A stretch of 64,000 nt of DNA from Carallia brachiata (Eukaryota; Streptophyta; Magnoliopsida; Malpighiales; Rhizophoraceae), in the NCBI GenBank assembly GCA_021464245.1, contig JADCRB010000002.1, forward strand, positions 5,782,014 through 5,846,013. Direction: 5' to 3'. The position numbers and the translations under genes are program-made. The notes below the pieces were generated by a model. It was not told the DNA's origin. It saw nothing but the letters and a program-made list of their open reading frames with translations, and ran no database searches. Shown piece by piece: positions 37,310 through 49,260 of the stretch. The stretch's first letter is position 1, and each line of letters begins with the position of its first letter.

Positions 37310-37696
37310 TGCCAGGGTCCTTGGATTAAGAAGCAAATTCATGGATTAAGGAGAAGAAATTTAGAGAGAAAAGAAGAATTTGGATAGGGAATTAATGAAA
37401 AATTTTGTTATTAGTTATCCTAAATTGTTCATTACAGTAGCACTTATACAGGTAGACTCTACTTTAACAGTAGGTTAGTAGAATTACTAACAAACTTCTC
37501 TACCTTAACACCCATTAACAAACTGACACTTGTACTACCATTTAATTTGACACATCCACTAATAACTTCACAGGTTGACAACTGTTCTTCCTTCTTTTTG
37601 ACTCATGTATAAACTCCCTAAAAAATTGACGCTAATAGAGACTCTTCTTCTATTATTGTACCTAACCTTTTCTATTATTGTACTTGACTCCTGACA
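37310..37696 (-). repeat. 5' LTR of the gypsy element
   Basis: The limits TG...CA on the minus strand are set by the PBS on one side and TGTCAGGAGTC on the other. The LTR is 387 bp. With no 3' LTR to compare, the outer end is inferred from the TG and the short inverted TGTCAGG/CCTGGCA ends. Confidence 0.6.
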
Positions 37697-38519
37697 TAAT
37701 CATTATTTGGGTAATCTCATAGTCTTCTACTTAAATCAATAAAAATAGATGTTATACCTGGAGTTTTAGCTCTAAGATTTCAGTCATAACAATTAACAAT
37801 ATGGCAATCAAAAAAAATTATAACATAATCTTTTCGGTCATCACTAATGAGCCTCTCATTAGGTGGTCTCAGAGGTCATGATATAATTATTATGATATTA
37901 CCAGAGTTAATCAGTTTAGAAAGAATGATAAGAAACATATTACCACCATTCCAAGCTCATCCAATAAAACTCACGATTGGGATTGGGCTGAGTTAATCAA
38001 TCAATCCATCAATGAACATGTAGGCCCGTCAAAACCATTAAGCAGATCGAGAAAGCCCATTAGCCTATCAAAAATTTGGATTATCCAGGTTTTAGGATCA
38101 AATTCCTTATTTACTCCAAGATCAAAGGTTTAAAAAAAAAATGAAGAGCATGTGTAGTTAGTTGGCTTTGATTTAAAGAGCGTATATTAAAAGGTTGGTT
38201 GCTTATATCTTGTATTGGATCAATAAAAGAATTTGACACAATACTAAAAGTTGTAAGATCCATTCATAAGTGACAATTATTTGAAATGAACATGTTTTTT
38301 GTGTTTGTATATTTAGTTTCACTGAATATTTTAGCTAAGAATCATTTGATTTTTAGCATGATCACTAGACTATAATGTTCGAAGATAAATTAGTATCTTT
38401 TCAATGTAATTTGATAAGTATTGTCAATTCTTTATTAGCACTGTTAAAATTTCCTTATATTTATGGGCTTTAATTTTAGTTTTTGTTCCAATAATGAATT
38501 ACACACTAATCACATAATA

Positions 38520-38890
38520 TTTGCAAAATTAAGGGGGTTTTTTTTTACTAGAGAATGGGAATGAAAATGAGTCATTCCCTTTTCTAGTATTTGGTAAGGA
38601 ATAATCTCATTCTCATTCTTTTTCATATATATATGAAAAATGTGTAAATAATTATAAATATGAAAGAATACTATGATAAATACAAAAAATAAATCTTATA
38701 TGTAAAATATAAATAAAAATATATTTAATAATAATGACAATTATATAATAATGATTATAATAATAAATAATTAAATTATGCATTATAATAGCATTAAGGA
38801 TTTAAAAATTAGGATAACAATTAGATTACTTATAATAATTATTATTATTATTAGAATACAAAAAATTATATTTTCTAGAAAATATTAATA

Positions 38891-38934
<44 letters not shown>

Positions 38935-39430
38935 TGATAACTATAACCATAAAATGAATATATTAAATCTAAAATAAAACATTTACATAACAATTATCAT
39001 TTGTCAATTAATAATTAATAATATAAAATATATGTTAATAATAATTATTATTATCATAAAATACATGTTATTATTATTATCATTATTCAAAAAATGTTAA
39101 GATAAAATTCATATTATTATTATTACTATTACTACTAGTAGATAAATTCTAGATACTAAATGATTTGCAATTTTACTTTGATTGTATTTTTTTGTAGTTC
39201 ATAATATTTAATCTCCATTTAATTTATTAATTTTAAAAAAATTTATTTTATATTATATTTGATATTGATTCCTTCTGAATTCAAACAAATAGTACAAAGG
39301 GGTCTAATTCTGACTTCGGATTAAACCAAACATGTTTTTAAATTAATTATTCAGTTTCCGCATTCCACTTGATTTGCATTTCTATTCTAATTTTGATTTT
39401 GAATCAGGAACCAAATGGACCCTATGAAGA
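38520..39430. repeat. Possible non-autonomous element with ATT-rich core
   Basis: The right end (CTAATTTTGATTTTGAATCAG, then GAACCAAATGGACCC) resembles the segment ending near 18070, where GAACCAAAATGACCC occurs. The left end has GAATGGGAATGAAAATGAG and AGTATTTGGT. Ends of this type are common in small plant DNA elements. Terminal repeats are imperfect and no target duplication was found. Confidence 0.35.
38893..38932. repeat. (ATT)n microsatellite
   Basis: About thirteen uninterrupted ATT units inside a broader ATT/ATA-rich tract. Confidence 0.9.
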
Positions 39431-40868
39431 AACAAAAATAGAATTCATTACATATGAAGAATTACAGGCGATGAAAAAAATAATTTTCATCTCTTTTGTT
39501 GACAAAAAATAAATTTTCATTTCACTAAATTTTTATGGTTACCTAATGCTATTTAATAGTTTGCTCAAAAGTAAAAAATTGTACATAAATCTCTCATAAA
39601 TTTTTATAAGTATAGAGACTGATAAAAATTTATGATGTATGATTATTGACAATATAAAATAAAAAAAAATCTTTATATCTCCCCCCATGACTCATATTTG
39701 TGTTTATGATTTTCGAAAAAAAATTAAAATTAGCCTCTAAATTACATTTTTTATTAATATTCTCCAAATCTACATATATGTGGTCACCCTCGTTAGGAGT
39801 ATTCGCGAATTGGATTAGGCGGTTTAGAGGAAAAAATTACAACCAAACTTTCATAACAATAATTTGAAAATTTCAAACTGCAATCAATTCGTCAACCATT
39901 TAAACTGTCTCTGGCAAATTAGTTTGGGCGGGTTTTCCTGATTCTGCACTTGACTTTTGAACTTTTTTCTTTCTTTTCTTTTAAATATCTATATAAGGTG
40001 AAATCTGAATGTCTCGATTAAATATTCAATTAAAAAATTCGATAATTCAGTTAGATATTAATTTCAAATTTTAAAATCATTGTGATAAGATATAGTGTAT
40101 GCATAAAAAACAAATAAACAACTAATTTTTCATAATTTTTCTTTGTCCTTAAAAAGGTTCAAAGTCATGTTTATAAGATATAGTCTAGACACACGCAATA
40201 AGTACTTTTTTCATTGTAAATCCAAATAAAAAGGACAAAATATAATTAGAAATATAATCAATACATGTCAGCAATTCAGTAACTACAAACTCATCAGATC
40301 AAAGCAATAACATTGTTAAGCACCTAATTGTAACAAGATTAAAAACTTATTTTTGTCAAAAACATCAAAAATACCAAAGATGGAGCAACATATACAGGGA
40401 AAGTAAATAGATTTATAGTACAACAAAAACATAGCGAAGTTAAGCCATTTTGTATATATAGATATATACATGGGTACCGATTAATTGATTAACTGCAGTT
40501 TTTAAAATTTTAAAATCGTCACTAATCTACTTTTAATAATTTTAAAAAATAAATAGCGCAAATAATTTTTTTCATTGTGTTTAATAGATGTGAATAAATG
40601 CAGTATGAATTGCACAAATTTTAGCAAATTAGACAATTTATGAACCGGGCTAACCTTCACCGTAGCAAAGTCCATACAAAACGACAAAAATAGAACGGTG
40701 AACCCTTGGACTACCCGGTGACGTTAGCTGGCCGTCTCCCACCTCCCATCTTCTAAAACCCCATCCCAAAAAATACTTTAAAAATTCAAACAATTTTTTT
40801 TTCAAAAAAAAAGGCACATATATATACAGAGGGGGAGGGAGGGGAAGTTTGGGGGTAGAAAAAGAGAG

Positions 40869-43800
40869 ATGGCGATAGTATACGCGGTGGTGGCGCGGGG
40901 AACGGTGGTGCTGGCGGAGTTCAGCGCGGTGACGGGGAACACCGGGGCGGTGGTACGGCGGATCCTCGAGAAGCTTCCGTCGGAGGCGGATTCCAGGCTG
41001 TGCTTCTCGCAGGACCGCTACATCTTTCACATACTCAGATCCGACGGCCTCACTTTCCTCTGTATGGCCAACGACACCTTTGGCAGTGCGTGATGACTCT
41101 CTTCACCTTCCTCTTTTTTTTTTTTTTTTTAATTTTAATTCTCTCAAAATTTAAAATTTAATTTTATTTTAGATTTACAATTAAGTTTTTGTTAGTGTGT
41201 GGGAGCTGGATTTGTATTTTTAATTTAGGTTTTTCGGTTGATTAATTTTTATTTTTTAACTGTCTGAGAGCTGAATTTTTGTTCATCACGAGGAATCTTT
41301 GAAGCATATTTGATTTGTATGAATAAAGAGATTCGTCCATGCCATCGATATACTTTGTAAGATCAAGACCGATTTTAGACCCATTTTGACAGGAATGAAT
41401 GGAAAAAAAACAGCATGTTGTATCAATGTTGAATTCCAAGAATATGTTATTGGATCGGTTATTGACCTTGTTTGCATTCTTGGTGCGGAATATTAAAAAA
41501 TGAATTTAAGCACGAATCCTCGCTGTGGATTCCTCTTGCTCTGTGGAATGCACTAGCATTCAAGCATGAGACTGCATACCTAACTCAGACCACGTGTCTG
41601 CAGTCGAATTTTGATGTAGGGTTTTTAGTGAATCCACTGGTGTAATCTGAAGTCTTGTAGTAGTCATTTCATGTTTAATAACTATGATTCTGATTGATAC
41701 TCTTAGTTTAGAGGCTGCATATTCTTTTTAATGAAATTTTGAAAACTTGAAGGATGAGCACTAGCTGTTTTTGTTGTTATCTTTGTGAGGGATAATGGTG
41801 TACTTGTTTTGTGTTTTGATCCAGGGAGAATTCCGTTTTCATACCTGGAGGATATTCACATGAGGTTCATGAAAAACTACGGTCGTGTTGCGCCCTATGC
41901 GCCTGCTTATGCAATGAATGATGAGTTCTCGGGTCTTGCATCAGCAAATGGAGTTTTTCTCCAGTAACCCTACCGCAGATACTCTCAACCGTGTGAGGGG
42001 CGAAGTTGGGGAGGCAAGTATCTTCCCTTTTACTTTGATAATTAATCCTCTTTTTGATTCTTGTTCATTTGATGCATACTTCAATGTCATAACTCGTGTG
42101 GGTACATGCTTGAGATGACCTTAGTGTTACAAGTTTTGGATTATTGGCCCTTCAAGCACGTAGAAATTCACCACTTTCGCCTTGATTTCTTGTGTCTTAT
42201 CAGCCATTCGTGATGCTAGCATGTCCTAAGGGCCACGTGGTTGATTTTGTGTTTAAGGAGCTTTAGTTAAATCTTGATTTCTAGCTCACAAGAGATGAAA
42301 ACTTGTACACATGTGCCTAGATATGGAATGCTAGTTGATGGTTTATCTCACATTCATTTTTTGTTATACATTCTCTATTATATGTACAAAACCCTTAAAT
42401 TATCAAAAACAGCTAAATTTTCTTGGTGTCACTGTTTTCCATGAGTTTAAACATGCATATCAACCTATTCTTTTGAGATTACAAAAAATCCTTAATTATT
42501 TATCCTTTTATATTTATTTCCACTTGGGTCACTAATATTCAATTTGTTTCAAGTCAACTTAAAATTTTTGTTTTTTAATTACAGTTTTATTATCCATCAC
42601 AATTATCAGCTGAATGTTTATAATATTTTGGTGCATAATGTTAAAGTTGTCAGTAAAAAGTTACATCTAGGGGTAGAATTTTTTGTTTTACTATAAAACA
42701 TTGTAATGTACAATTCAAGATGCCCTTAATAAGCAAATCACAATTTTTACTATATGTTTGGTTTGAGTGGAAACCATAAGCCTAATTATTATGGTTTATA
42801 TGCAAAACTACTATGCTAAAGAAAATGAAACTGTTTTTTGGATTCTTTGATGTCGTATTTTATGAATTTATTTGTATTAACATTATTATTATTATTTACA
42901 AAATTTTCCTGAAAGTTTTTTGCAACACAATAGAAGTTTAGTAACTTGATCGAAATGAATAACATATCAGCAACCTAAACAAATCTAAGTGTGAAGTTTG
43001 GTAAACATGATCAAAAAAGGGGGGAAAAGAACAAAGAGAGAATTTTGGTGACCATCAATCAATGCTATACCGCAACACTGGTTGTTCTTATTTGCTCATT
43101 CATCATAAATAATTTGTGCAAATTGATTTTAGCATTTAATCTAAAGTTCTTTGTTTCCTGCTAGTAATTTTAAGTTGCGCCATCGTATGCTTTTTTTCAT
43201 GCCTCTCTCTATGCCTTGGTGGTTTCGATGAAGGTGTTGGCAGTGCTGGTTTATAACAATATTCTTTTTTATTTGTGCTCACAAAAGCATTTTTGACACT
43301 TACAGATTCGCACAATCATGGTAGAGAACATTGAGAAAATATTAGAGAGAGGAGATCGAATCGAGCTTCTTGTTGATAAAACTGCAACAATGCAAGATAG
43401 TGCATTTCACTTCAAGAAACAATCTAAGCGCCTTCGTAGAGCCATTTGGATGAAAAATGCCAAACTTTTGTAAGTGCAGATGATTCCATGATTTCTTATA
43501 CCTTGCAATATTTAGCTGTTCTTTTAGTACTAAGGAGTTATTTCTGTGGATTTCCAAATGTGTTATATTTTACTTTGGGAGCATTCCAAGATTGAAACTT
43601 GGGACAGTTTTTTCCTTCTATGTGTTAAACTTACTAGATGAATGTTTTCACCTTTCTCTTTCTGTAATGTTCATTGAACTTGTGCACTAGTGGAAGCGTT
43701 TCACATTGTGTTAATCATTAGAAGCGTATCACTAAGTTTATTGGTTTGGAGGAGCATTCCAATACAAGGTCCAAACTTCAAACGCTTGCTTCTTTGTGTT

Positions 43801-44217
43801 AATCATTAGAAGTATCTCGATGTATGGCCAATGAAGGTACTTTCCACATGCTACTTTGCTTAAATGGAAAGATGGTGAATTTCTTAATAATTAACTATGT
43901 GTCATTCTTCGTGTAACTAAAAGCATTAATTTGCTATACGCTGCTTGTCACAAATTTTTTTTTTTGGAATGTACTCTATATACTCTCGAGCCAACTCAGT
44001 GTCACAAAATGAAATCCAAGATTTTTTTCTTCTGCAATTGATATGCAGACTGAAGATAGATTAAAATTATTGGCTGCTACTAAATTTGCTCTTTTAATAA
44101 CCTCTAAATTTATGTGTTCACAACAGGGCTCTTTTGACAGGCATTATTGTTCTTCTGCTGTACATAATAATTGCTGCTTGCTGTGGAGGCATCACTTTAC
44201 CATCATGTAGATCTTGA
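40869..44217 (+). CDS. VAMP714: VAMP714-type R-SNARE (longin + synaptobrevin), exon 2 frameshift
   Basis: This is a vesicle R-SNARE of the plant VAMP71 group, acting in fusion with endomembranes, chiefly the vacuole/Golgi route. Exons are 40869-41085, 41825-42013, 43306-43469 and 44127-44217. Parts are a longin domain from MAIVYAVVARGTVVLAEFSA, QDRYIFHILRSDGL, a SNARE helix from RTIMVENIEKILERGDRIEL, then LVDKTATMQ, a basic KRLRR segment, a C-terminal membrane anchor (about 20 hydrophobic residues) and a short luminal tail. At about 41928-41934 the frame slips from NDEFS to RVLHQQMEFF, as if a TC dinucleotide were missing. With two bases restored the exons give 220 aa, the family length. Intron 2 begins GC, not GT. 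The slip may be an assembly error or an inactivating mutation. Confidence 0.88.
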
Positions 44218-45407
44218 GTGACAGTTTTTCCGTTGTTGAATTTCTGCTGAGTTATGCTACATTCATCTGCGGGATCTGTTCATGTGGATTATTTTCTGGG
44301 GGTGCCAGTGAACTACCAAATTTTCTGTTTAAGTGAAATCTACTTCTGCAAGGCGCTTGAACAAGCATTTTGGATTCTCTTGCCATTCATGCATAAGGTG
44401 GAATTGATATATGTTTTTTCGAAGCCAGATGCTATGCTGCATTGCTGTTATATGGTGATGGGGTCAACTGTATGCTCTGTAAATTCCCGGATCCTTAGTG
44501 CTATGTCAATTAATGTCGCGGTTCGTATTTTGGATCACTCTTCTGTCATATTATGTCAGGGTTTAGTGTCGGTTATGGAGTTAGTTTGTTGTTGTTGTTG
44601 TTGTTTTTTTTTTTTTTTTTTTTTCCCTCTTGCATTGCATATTGTCAGTGAGAACGATTGCCATGGGCCATTTACATGCAAGCATTCGATCAAACACACT
44701 TCCAGGTTTGTAAAAGTCCCCTCTAGCACTTGCTTCGTGTAGATTAAAGTGTTGACTGTTTGATATTCATATTTACAGCAAACTGCTTTAAGATATACCT
44801 GATCCAACCAGTCAAAGCCAATATTGATCCATTGTGAAAAGTTCCGTTCTACCTTAACATCGACACCTGACCAGTTAACTAGCCATTCATTTATCGATCC
44901 ATTTGCGGGTTGGCACAATTATTTCCCCTGCTCTTCTGTCTTTGTAAACAGTTGGTGGAAAATAAACGGTTATCAAAACGGAAATTTTGCTTGTAAGTAG
45001 CACCTGTTTAGAGAGTTTGACACAGTGCACTGGGTCAAATTGAACAGCAACATAACGGTCAAATTCACGGTAACTAAACAAAAACGTGAAGCACTAGCAG
45101 TTTTATCTGGTTGATTTTTACAAGCAGTGAAGCACTAGCAGGTAAAATTCTAATAGAAAAAAAAAAAAAAAAAAGCAAGAACAAACATCAGATGGCCTTT
45201 GTGTTTGTAATTTTGTAGTTAGCTTAGCTACCTTAAACCAGCTATAGATGCGACTTATTAGGGCCACTGTTGCGGCGCCGGCTCGCCAGTTGCCATCGAT
45301 GGATGGACCTATTAAGCAAAGAGCATCCGTCGCAGTTTCATGTACCATTTACTAAGGGCAACTCACCCAAAAAAAAAAAAAAAACAAAACAAGAAGAACA
45401 CACAAAG
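44218..45407. other. VAMP714 3' flank
   Basis: Probably 3' UTR and intergenic DNA. A 162-codon plus frame (44254-44742) runs through a TTG repeat and a long T-run. It has no recognisable domain and I treat it as chance. Confidence 0.55.
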
Positions 45408-46075
45408 AGTTAGGGACGGATGGCAGAATGGTTTCTTGACAGCAATGTTGAAGAGGGTCTGAAGAAGTGTTTGGGTTGATATAATAGTTTTAGAAATGGA
45501 AATGGAAATGAAATTTGGACAAAAACAGAAAGGAATCCCCGAGCTGTAATTGGGAAAGGACACCTTCATACGTGTTTTGGCACAAAGTTTTAAATGGATA
45601 CCCAACAAAGCATTGGACCGACCACTCACATTTCAGAATTCAGACGGTGAGATGTGCCCCACCGTAAGTTGCTTCCGAATAGTTTGGCTTAAGTGCTTTT
45701 CGTCCACAACCAACAGAAAGAGTCAAATGAAAGCCCCTCACCGGCTCTATCAAGTATCAACTATGAAAGAAACCTGTTAGTTAAAATTCTTGATGATTCG
45801 TAACTGCTCACAGTTAGTTTAGTGTTAAAGGGTAAATTTGTGATTGTCTGACTTAGTGAATAGTCTTAACTTTGAATTTTACAATCTTAAATTTAAATTT
45901 TTTTTACCATATTTTATATTTTAAGTACGAAATTTTAACTTTGTAGCCAGTATTATGTTAATAATTCAAAATTTGTGTGGAAGAAAAATTCCGTCCTTAG
46001 AAAAGGGGATTCTTGATCGTGCGTTGGGCAAGTGGGACCACCCACTTCTCTCTCTCTGTTTTTTTAATTTTTTTT
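45408..46075 (-). repeat. Left arm of a ~0.7-kb inverted repeat (copy of cyclase upstream region)
   Basis: This stretch is the reverse complement of about 46510-47196, which is the immediate upstream region of the cyclase gene. Landmarks shared in inverted order are GCAGAATGGTTTCTTGACAG, GGAAATGGAAATGAAA, GCATTGGACCGACCACTCAC, GTGGGGCACATG, and GGCAAGTGGGACC. Identity looks high over most of the arm. It starts about 20 nt short of the cyclase ATG equivalent. Confidence 0.85.
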
Positions 46076-46509
46076 CTCTCTTTCTGGTGATTTGTCCTTA
46101 ATAGAGGAAAAAAAAAAAAACAGTCAATATCATCTCCTTCTTTTCACTAACCTTTAGATGTAAACATATAGGATTTAAAAGCCATAACTGATGCTGCTGG
46201 AAACCGACCTGAAATTGTTGTCAATCTAAGGCTCAAGGTCTGGAACCTCTTTCATTATTTTCAGTCTTAAAAATTGATGGTTTCATGAACGTAAGATTTA
46301 GTTGTTTCATTCAATATCACTGATCATGACACAACTGCCTCGCCCATCATTGATTTTATAGATTTTGCTTTTTTTTTTTTTTTTCATTCTCTTCTATTTT
46401 GTCTTCCAGGTCCCAAGGAATGGAACTCATAAATCTGTTTCCTACTTTCCTTATTCACACAAACCCCTCCATTTCCAAATCCCAAAAAGAAAAATCCGAA
46501 TCCTTAATA
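46076..46509. other. Spacer of the inverted repeat, possible exon fragments
   Basis: About 430 bp between the arms. On plus, after an AG, the frame DLKAITDAAGNRPEIV then VNLRLK is followed by GTCTGG. A second AG at about 46410 precedes VPRNGTHKSV. The two could be remnants of neighbouring exons of an unidentified gene. No flanking exons were recognised. Confidence 0.3.
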
Positions 46510-47196
46510 GAGAAAAAAAAAAAAACAGAGAGAAGTGGGGGGTCCCACTTGCCTAATGCACGATCAGAATTCCTTTTTTAGGATGAAATTTCTCTTTTAC
46601 AAGATTGGTAGGACGATTTTAGTCAAACAATTAAGGCTCACACTTAAAATATGAAATGTAGTTAAAAAATTAAATTTAAAATTAAAAAATTCAAAGTTAA
46701 GACTATGCATTAAATCGGACAATCTCAAATTTACTGTTAACACTAAACGAGCTATTAGCAGTTACGAATCATCAACAATTTTAGCTGACAGTTGCAAAAA
46801 AAAAAAAAAATTTTAGCTGACAGGTTTACTTTCATGGTTGATAGAGCTAGTACGAAGTCTACCAAGGGGCTTTCATTTGTCTCTCTTCGTTGATTGTGGA
46901 GTCAAACCACCGATGCCAAACAATTCGATAGCAACTTATAGTGGGGCACATGTCACTGTCCGAATTCTGAAATGTGAGTGGTCGGTCCAATGCTTTGTTG
47001 GGGGTGTCCATTTAAAACTTGCGCCAAAACACGTATGAAGGTATCCTTTACCAATTACAGCTCTGAGATTCCTTTCTGTTTTTGTCCAAGTTTCATTTCC
47101 ATTTCCATTTCTTAAACTATTATATCAACGTATACGCTTGTTCAGATCCTCCATAACATTGCTGTCAAGAAACCATTCTGCTCTGTTCCCAACTCC
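46510..47196 (+). promoter_or_regulatory. Cyclase upstream region, right arm of the inverted repeat
   Basis: The DNA directly upstream of the cyclase ATG (47216) will include its promoter and 5' leader. It is mirrored at 45408-46075. The leader is pyrimidine-rich near the start codon (CTCTGTTCCC, CCTTCCTATCTCCC). No individual regulatory element can be assigned with confidence. Confidence 0.6.
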
Positions 47197-47215
47197 TTAG
47201 TCCTTCCTATCTCCC

Positions 47216-48711
47216 ATGGAAACCACCCTTCTCAAAATATTCCCACCACCTCCTCCTCCTGCAACAATAGCTTCTAAAACCAATCGTTTAGCCACCCCTT
47301 TATCGGCTTCTCCAAAACCAAATTTCACGCCTTCGAGAAAGGTTCTGCCAAGAGTCCAAAGCAGCAAGCTTGGAAGTTTTCTTGACTTGAAACCCGAGTC
47401 CAAGACTGAATCTTTAGATTTTGATCTCTTGTGGTTGGATCCTGCTGATCGTCCCCGCTTTGATGTGATCATTATTGGCACTGGCCCTGCTGGCCTCCGC
47501 CTTGCCGAGCAGGTTTCTGGACATGGGATTAAGGTATGTTGCGTTGATCCTTCGCCACTTTCTATGTGGCCAAACAATTATGGTGTTTGGGTTGATGAGT
47601 TTGAGAATTTGGAGCTTGTTGATTGTTTGGACAAACAATGGCCCATGACTTGTGTGTATATTGAAGATCACAAGACCAAATATTGGGCCGTGCTTATGGT
47701 CGTGTTAGTCGGAAGAGACTGAAGACAACACTGATGGAGAATTGTGTTTCTAATGGAGTTGTGTTTCACAAGGCTAAAGTTTGGGAAGTGAAGCATGAGG
47801 AGTTTGAGTCGTCAATTGTTTGTGATGATGGGAATCAGATTAAAGCAAGCTTAATTGTTGATGCGAGTGGGTTTGCTAGCACTTTCACTGAGTATGATAA
47901 GCCAAGAAACCATGGCTACCAGATTGCCCATGGTATTTTGGCCGAAGTGGACTGCCACCCATTTGACTTAGATAAGATGGTTCTTATGGATTGGAGAGAT
48001 TCCCATATGGGAAATGAACCTTATTTGCGTGCTAACAATTCAAGACTTCCAACCTTCCTGTATGCCATGCCGTTTACTCGTAACTTGATATTCTTAGAGG
48101 AGACTTCTCTGGTTAGCCGGCCAGTGTTGTCTTACATGGAAATTAAGAGAAGGATGGTGGCAAGATTAAGACATCTGGGAATCAGAGTGAAGCGAGTACT
48201 AGAAGAAGAGAAATGCTTGATTCCAATGGGAGGACCTCTCCCCCAGATATCGCAAAATGTGATGGCTATTGGCGGGACTTCAGGGATAGTCCACCCTTCA
48301 ACTGGGTACATGGTAGCTAGAACAATGGCCTTAGCCCCAGTTTTAGCAGATGTAATCGTGGAGTGCCTTGGCTCAACCAGAATGATCAGAGGGCGACCAC
48401 TTCATTACAAAGTGTGGAATGGTTTGTGGCCATTGGAGAGAAGGTGTGTAAGGGAATTTTACTCTTTTGGCATGGAGACTCTGTTGAAGCTTGATCTGAA
48501 TGGGACTAGGAGGTTCTTTGATGCATTCTTTGATTTGAATCCTTATTACTGGCAAGGATTTCTCTCCTCAAGGTTGTCTTTAGGGGAGCTTGCCTTGTTG
48601 AGCTTATCGTTATTTGGGCATGCCTCTAATCATTCTAGGTTCGACATCATTACAAAGTGTCCTCACCCTCTGGTTAAAATGATGGGCAACTTGGCACTTG
48701 AATCCCTTTAA
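47216..48711 (+). CDS. CCS: Lycopene cyclase, CCS/LCYB2 type, one-base frameshift
   Basis: An intronless, plastid-targeted FAD/NAD(P)-binding carotenoid cyclase of the capsanthin-capsorubin synthase / chromoplast lycopene beta-cyclase (LCYB2) / neoxanthin-synthase-like group. The Ser/Pro/Thr-rich N-terminus (about 55 residues) looks like a transit peptide. Then come the dinucleotide-binding VIIIGTGPAGLRLAEQ, MWPNNYGVWVDEFE, LVDASGFAS, MDWRDSH, the FLEETSLVSRP motif, and the substrate-side IGGTSGIVHPSTGYMVART. At 47681-47688 the frame slips: after KTKY the sequence reads TATTGGGC where TATTTGGGC would continue into the conserved G-x-YGRVSR. Bridging it gives 498 aa, exactly the usual CCS length. 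The exact product specificity (lycopene beta-cyclization versus kappa-ring formation) cannot be told from this sequence. The missing T may be an assembly error. Confidence 0.9.
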
Positions 48712-49260
48712 TCTTAGCATGTCTCATGATATGTTTTCTTGTGTCACTACAGGAGAACAATCCTTGATTTCTGTTGTTTTGTTTTCCACTAAATTTGAAT
48801 TTAAATCGCTATTAGTTTGTTGAACTCTAATTAATTAATGTGTGCAGTTGTCATTTTCAATTTTTGCCATTTTATTTGAATTTTTCACTTTTTGTGCTTT
48901 GATATCAAAATCAATGAATTCTGGAAAATATTTCCGGGTTAGAATTTGCTCTCATCAGATATACCTATAAATGGCAGATATGTCTCCTCACATGTACGTG
49001 TAATGCAAACTATGAGAAATATGTACAGTGATGTGTAGAGAGCAAAATAAACTTCTGCTATTTATGAAAGACAAGTTAGTGCATTGAATACTATGTTAAT
49101 GTCCCCACATTCTTATTCATTTCTTTATGAGATGGATAATTATAATAAGCATGCCCTCTATGGATTACACTGCAGAAGCATATATTAGAACAACCTTATT
49201 TCAACTAGTGATATTTGAGCAATGGACTTTAGCCTAATATGAGGCAGCTGACATGAAACA
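48712..49260. other. Convergent 3' intergenic region
   Basis: This is the 3' flank of both the cyclase (plus) and the proline-rich gene (minus). AT-rich, with no feature beyond likely 3' UTRs. Confidence 0.6.

Larger units (their letters stand above)
33545..37696 (-). mobile_element. Ty3/gypsy LTR retrotransposon, 3'-truncated
   Basis: On the minus strand from 37696 down, a 387-bp 5' LTR (starts TGTCAGGAG, ends CCTGGCA) is followed by a primer-binding site for initiator tRNA-Met. Then come gag (AECSKVEVAAMYLGEKPEAW; zinc knuckle CFRCGERYFPSHQC), a protease remnant (LIDTGN), RT (about 34809-35180: IDLKAEYHQIRI, MPFGLTNAPATFQ, LVFFDDLLAY), RNase H ([20 protein letters not shown]) and integrase (CETCQRCKAEY zinc site, MVVVDRFSKYGHFLPLSH). 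Similarity ends shortly after MPKTMVSD, at the second catalytic Asp region. There is no 3' LTR. The RT-before-integrase order identifies Ty3/gypsy. Scattered stops mean it is dead. Confidence 0.88.
37697..40868. other. Intergenic, microsatellites and repeat relics
   Basis: Very AT-rich, with no supported gene. It contains an ATT/ATA-rich tract with a long perfect (ATT)n around 38893-38932. A MITE-like stretch lies at about 38520-39430 and a copy of a dispersed repeat at about 39795-39950. The last ~150 bases are the VAMP714 promoter and leader, with a TATATATA run at 40817-40826. Confidence 0.5.

Noticed and set aside
38893..38932. Possible CRISPR-like or satellite array
   Set aside because: It is a plain ATT microsatellite with no spacers.
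44254..44742. 162-codon plus frame after VAMP714
   Set aside because: It contains a TTG repeat and a long Phe run from poly-T, has no domain, and lies in the probable 3' UTR.
45363..45780. Overlapping short frames in the inverted repeat
   Set aside because: Equivalent frames in the other arm are not conserved as coding, and this is duplicated promoter sequence.
47683..48711. The second part of the cyclase as a separate gene
   Set aside because: It begins mid-domain and joins the first part exactly after one base, so this is one frameshifted gene.
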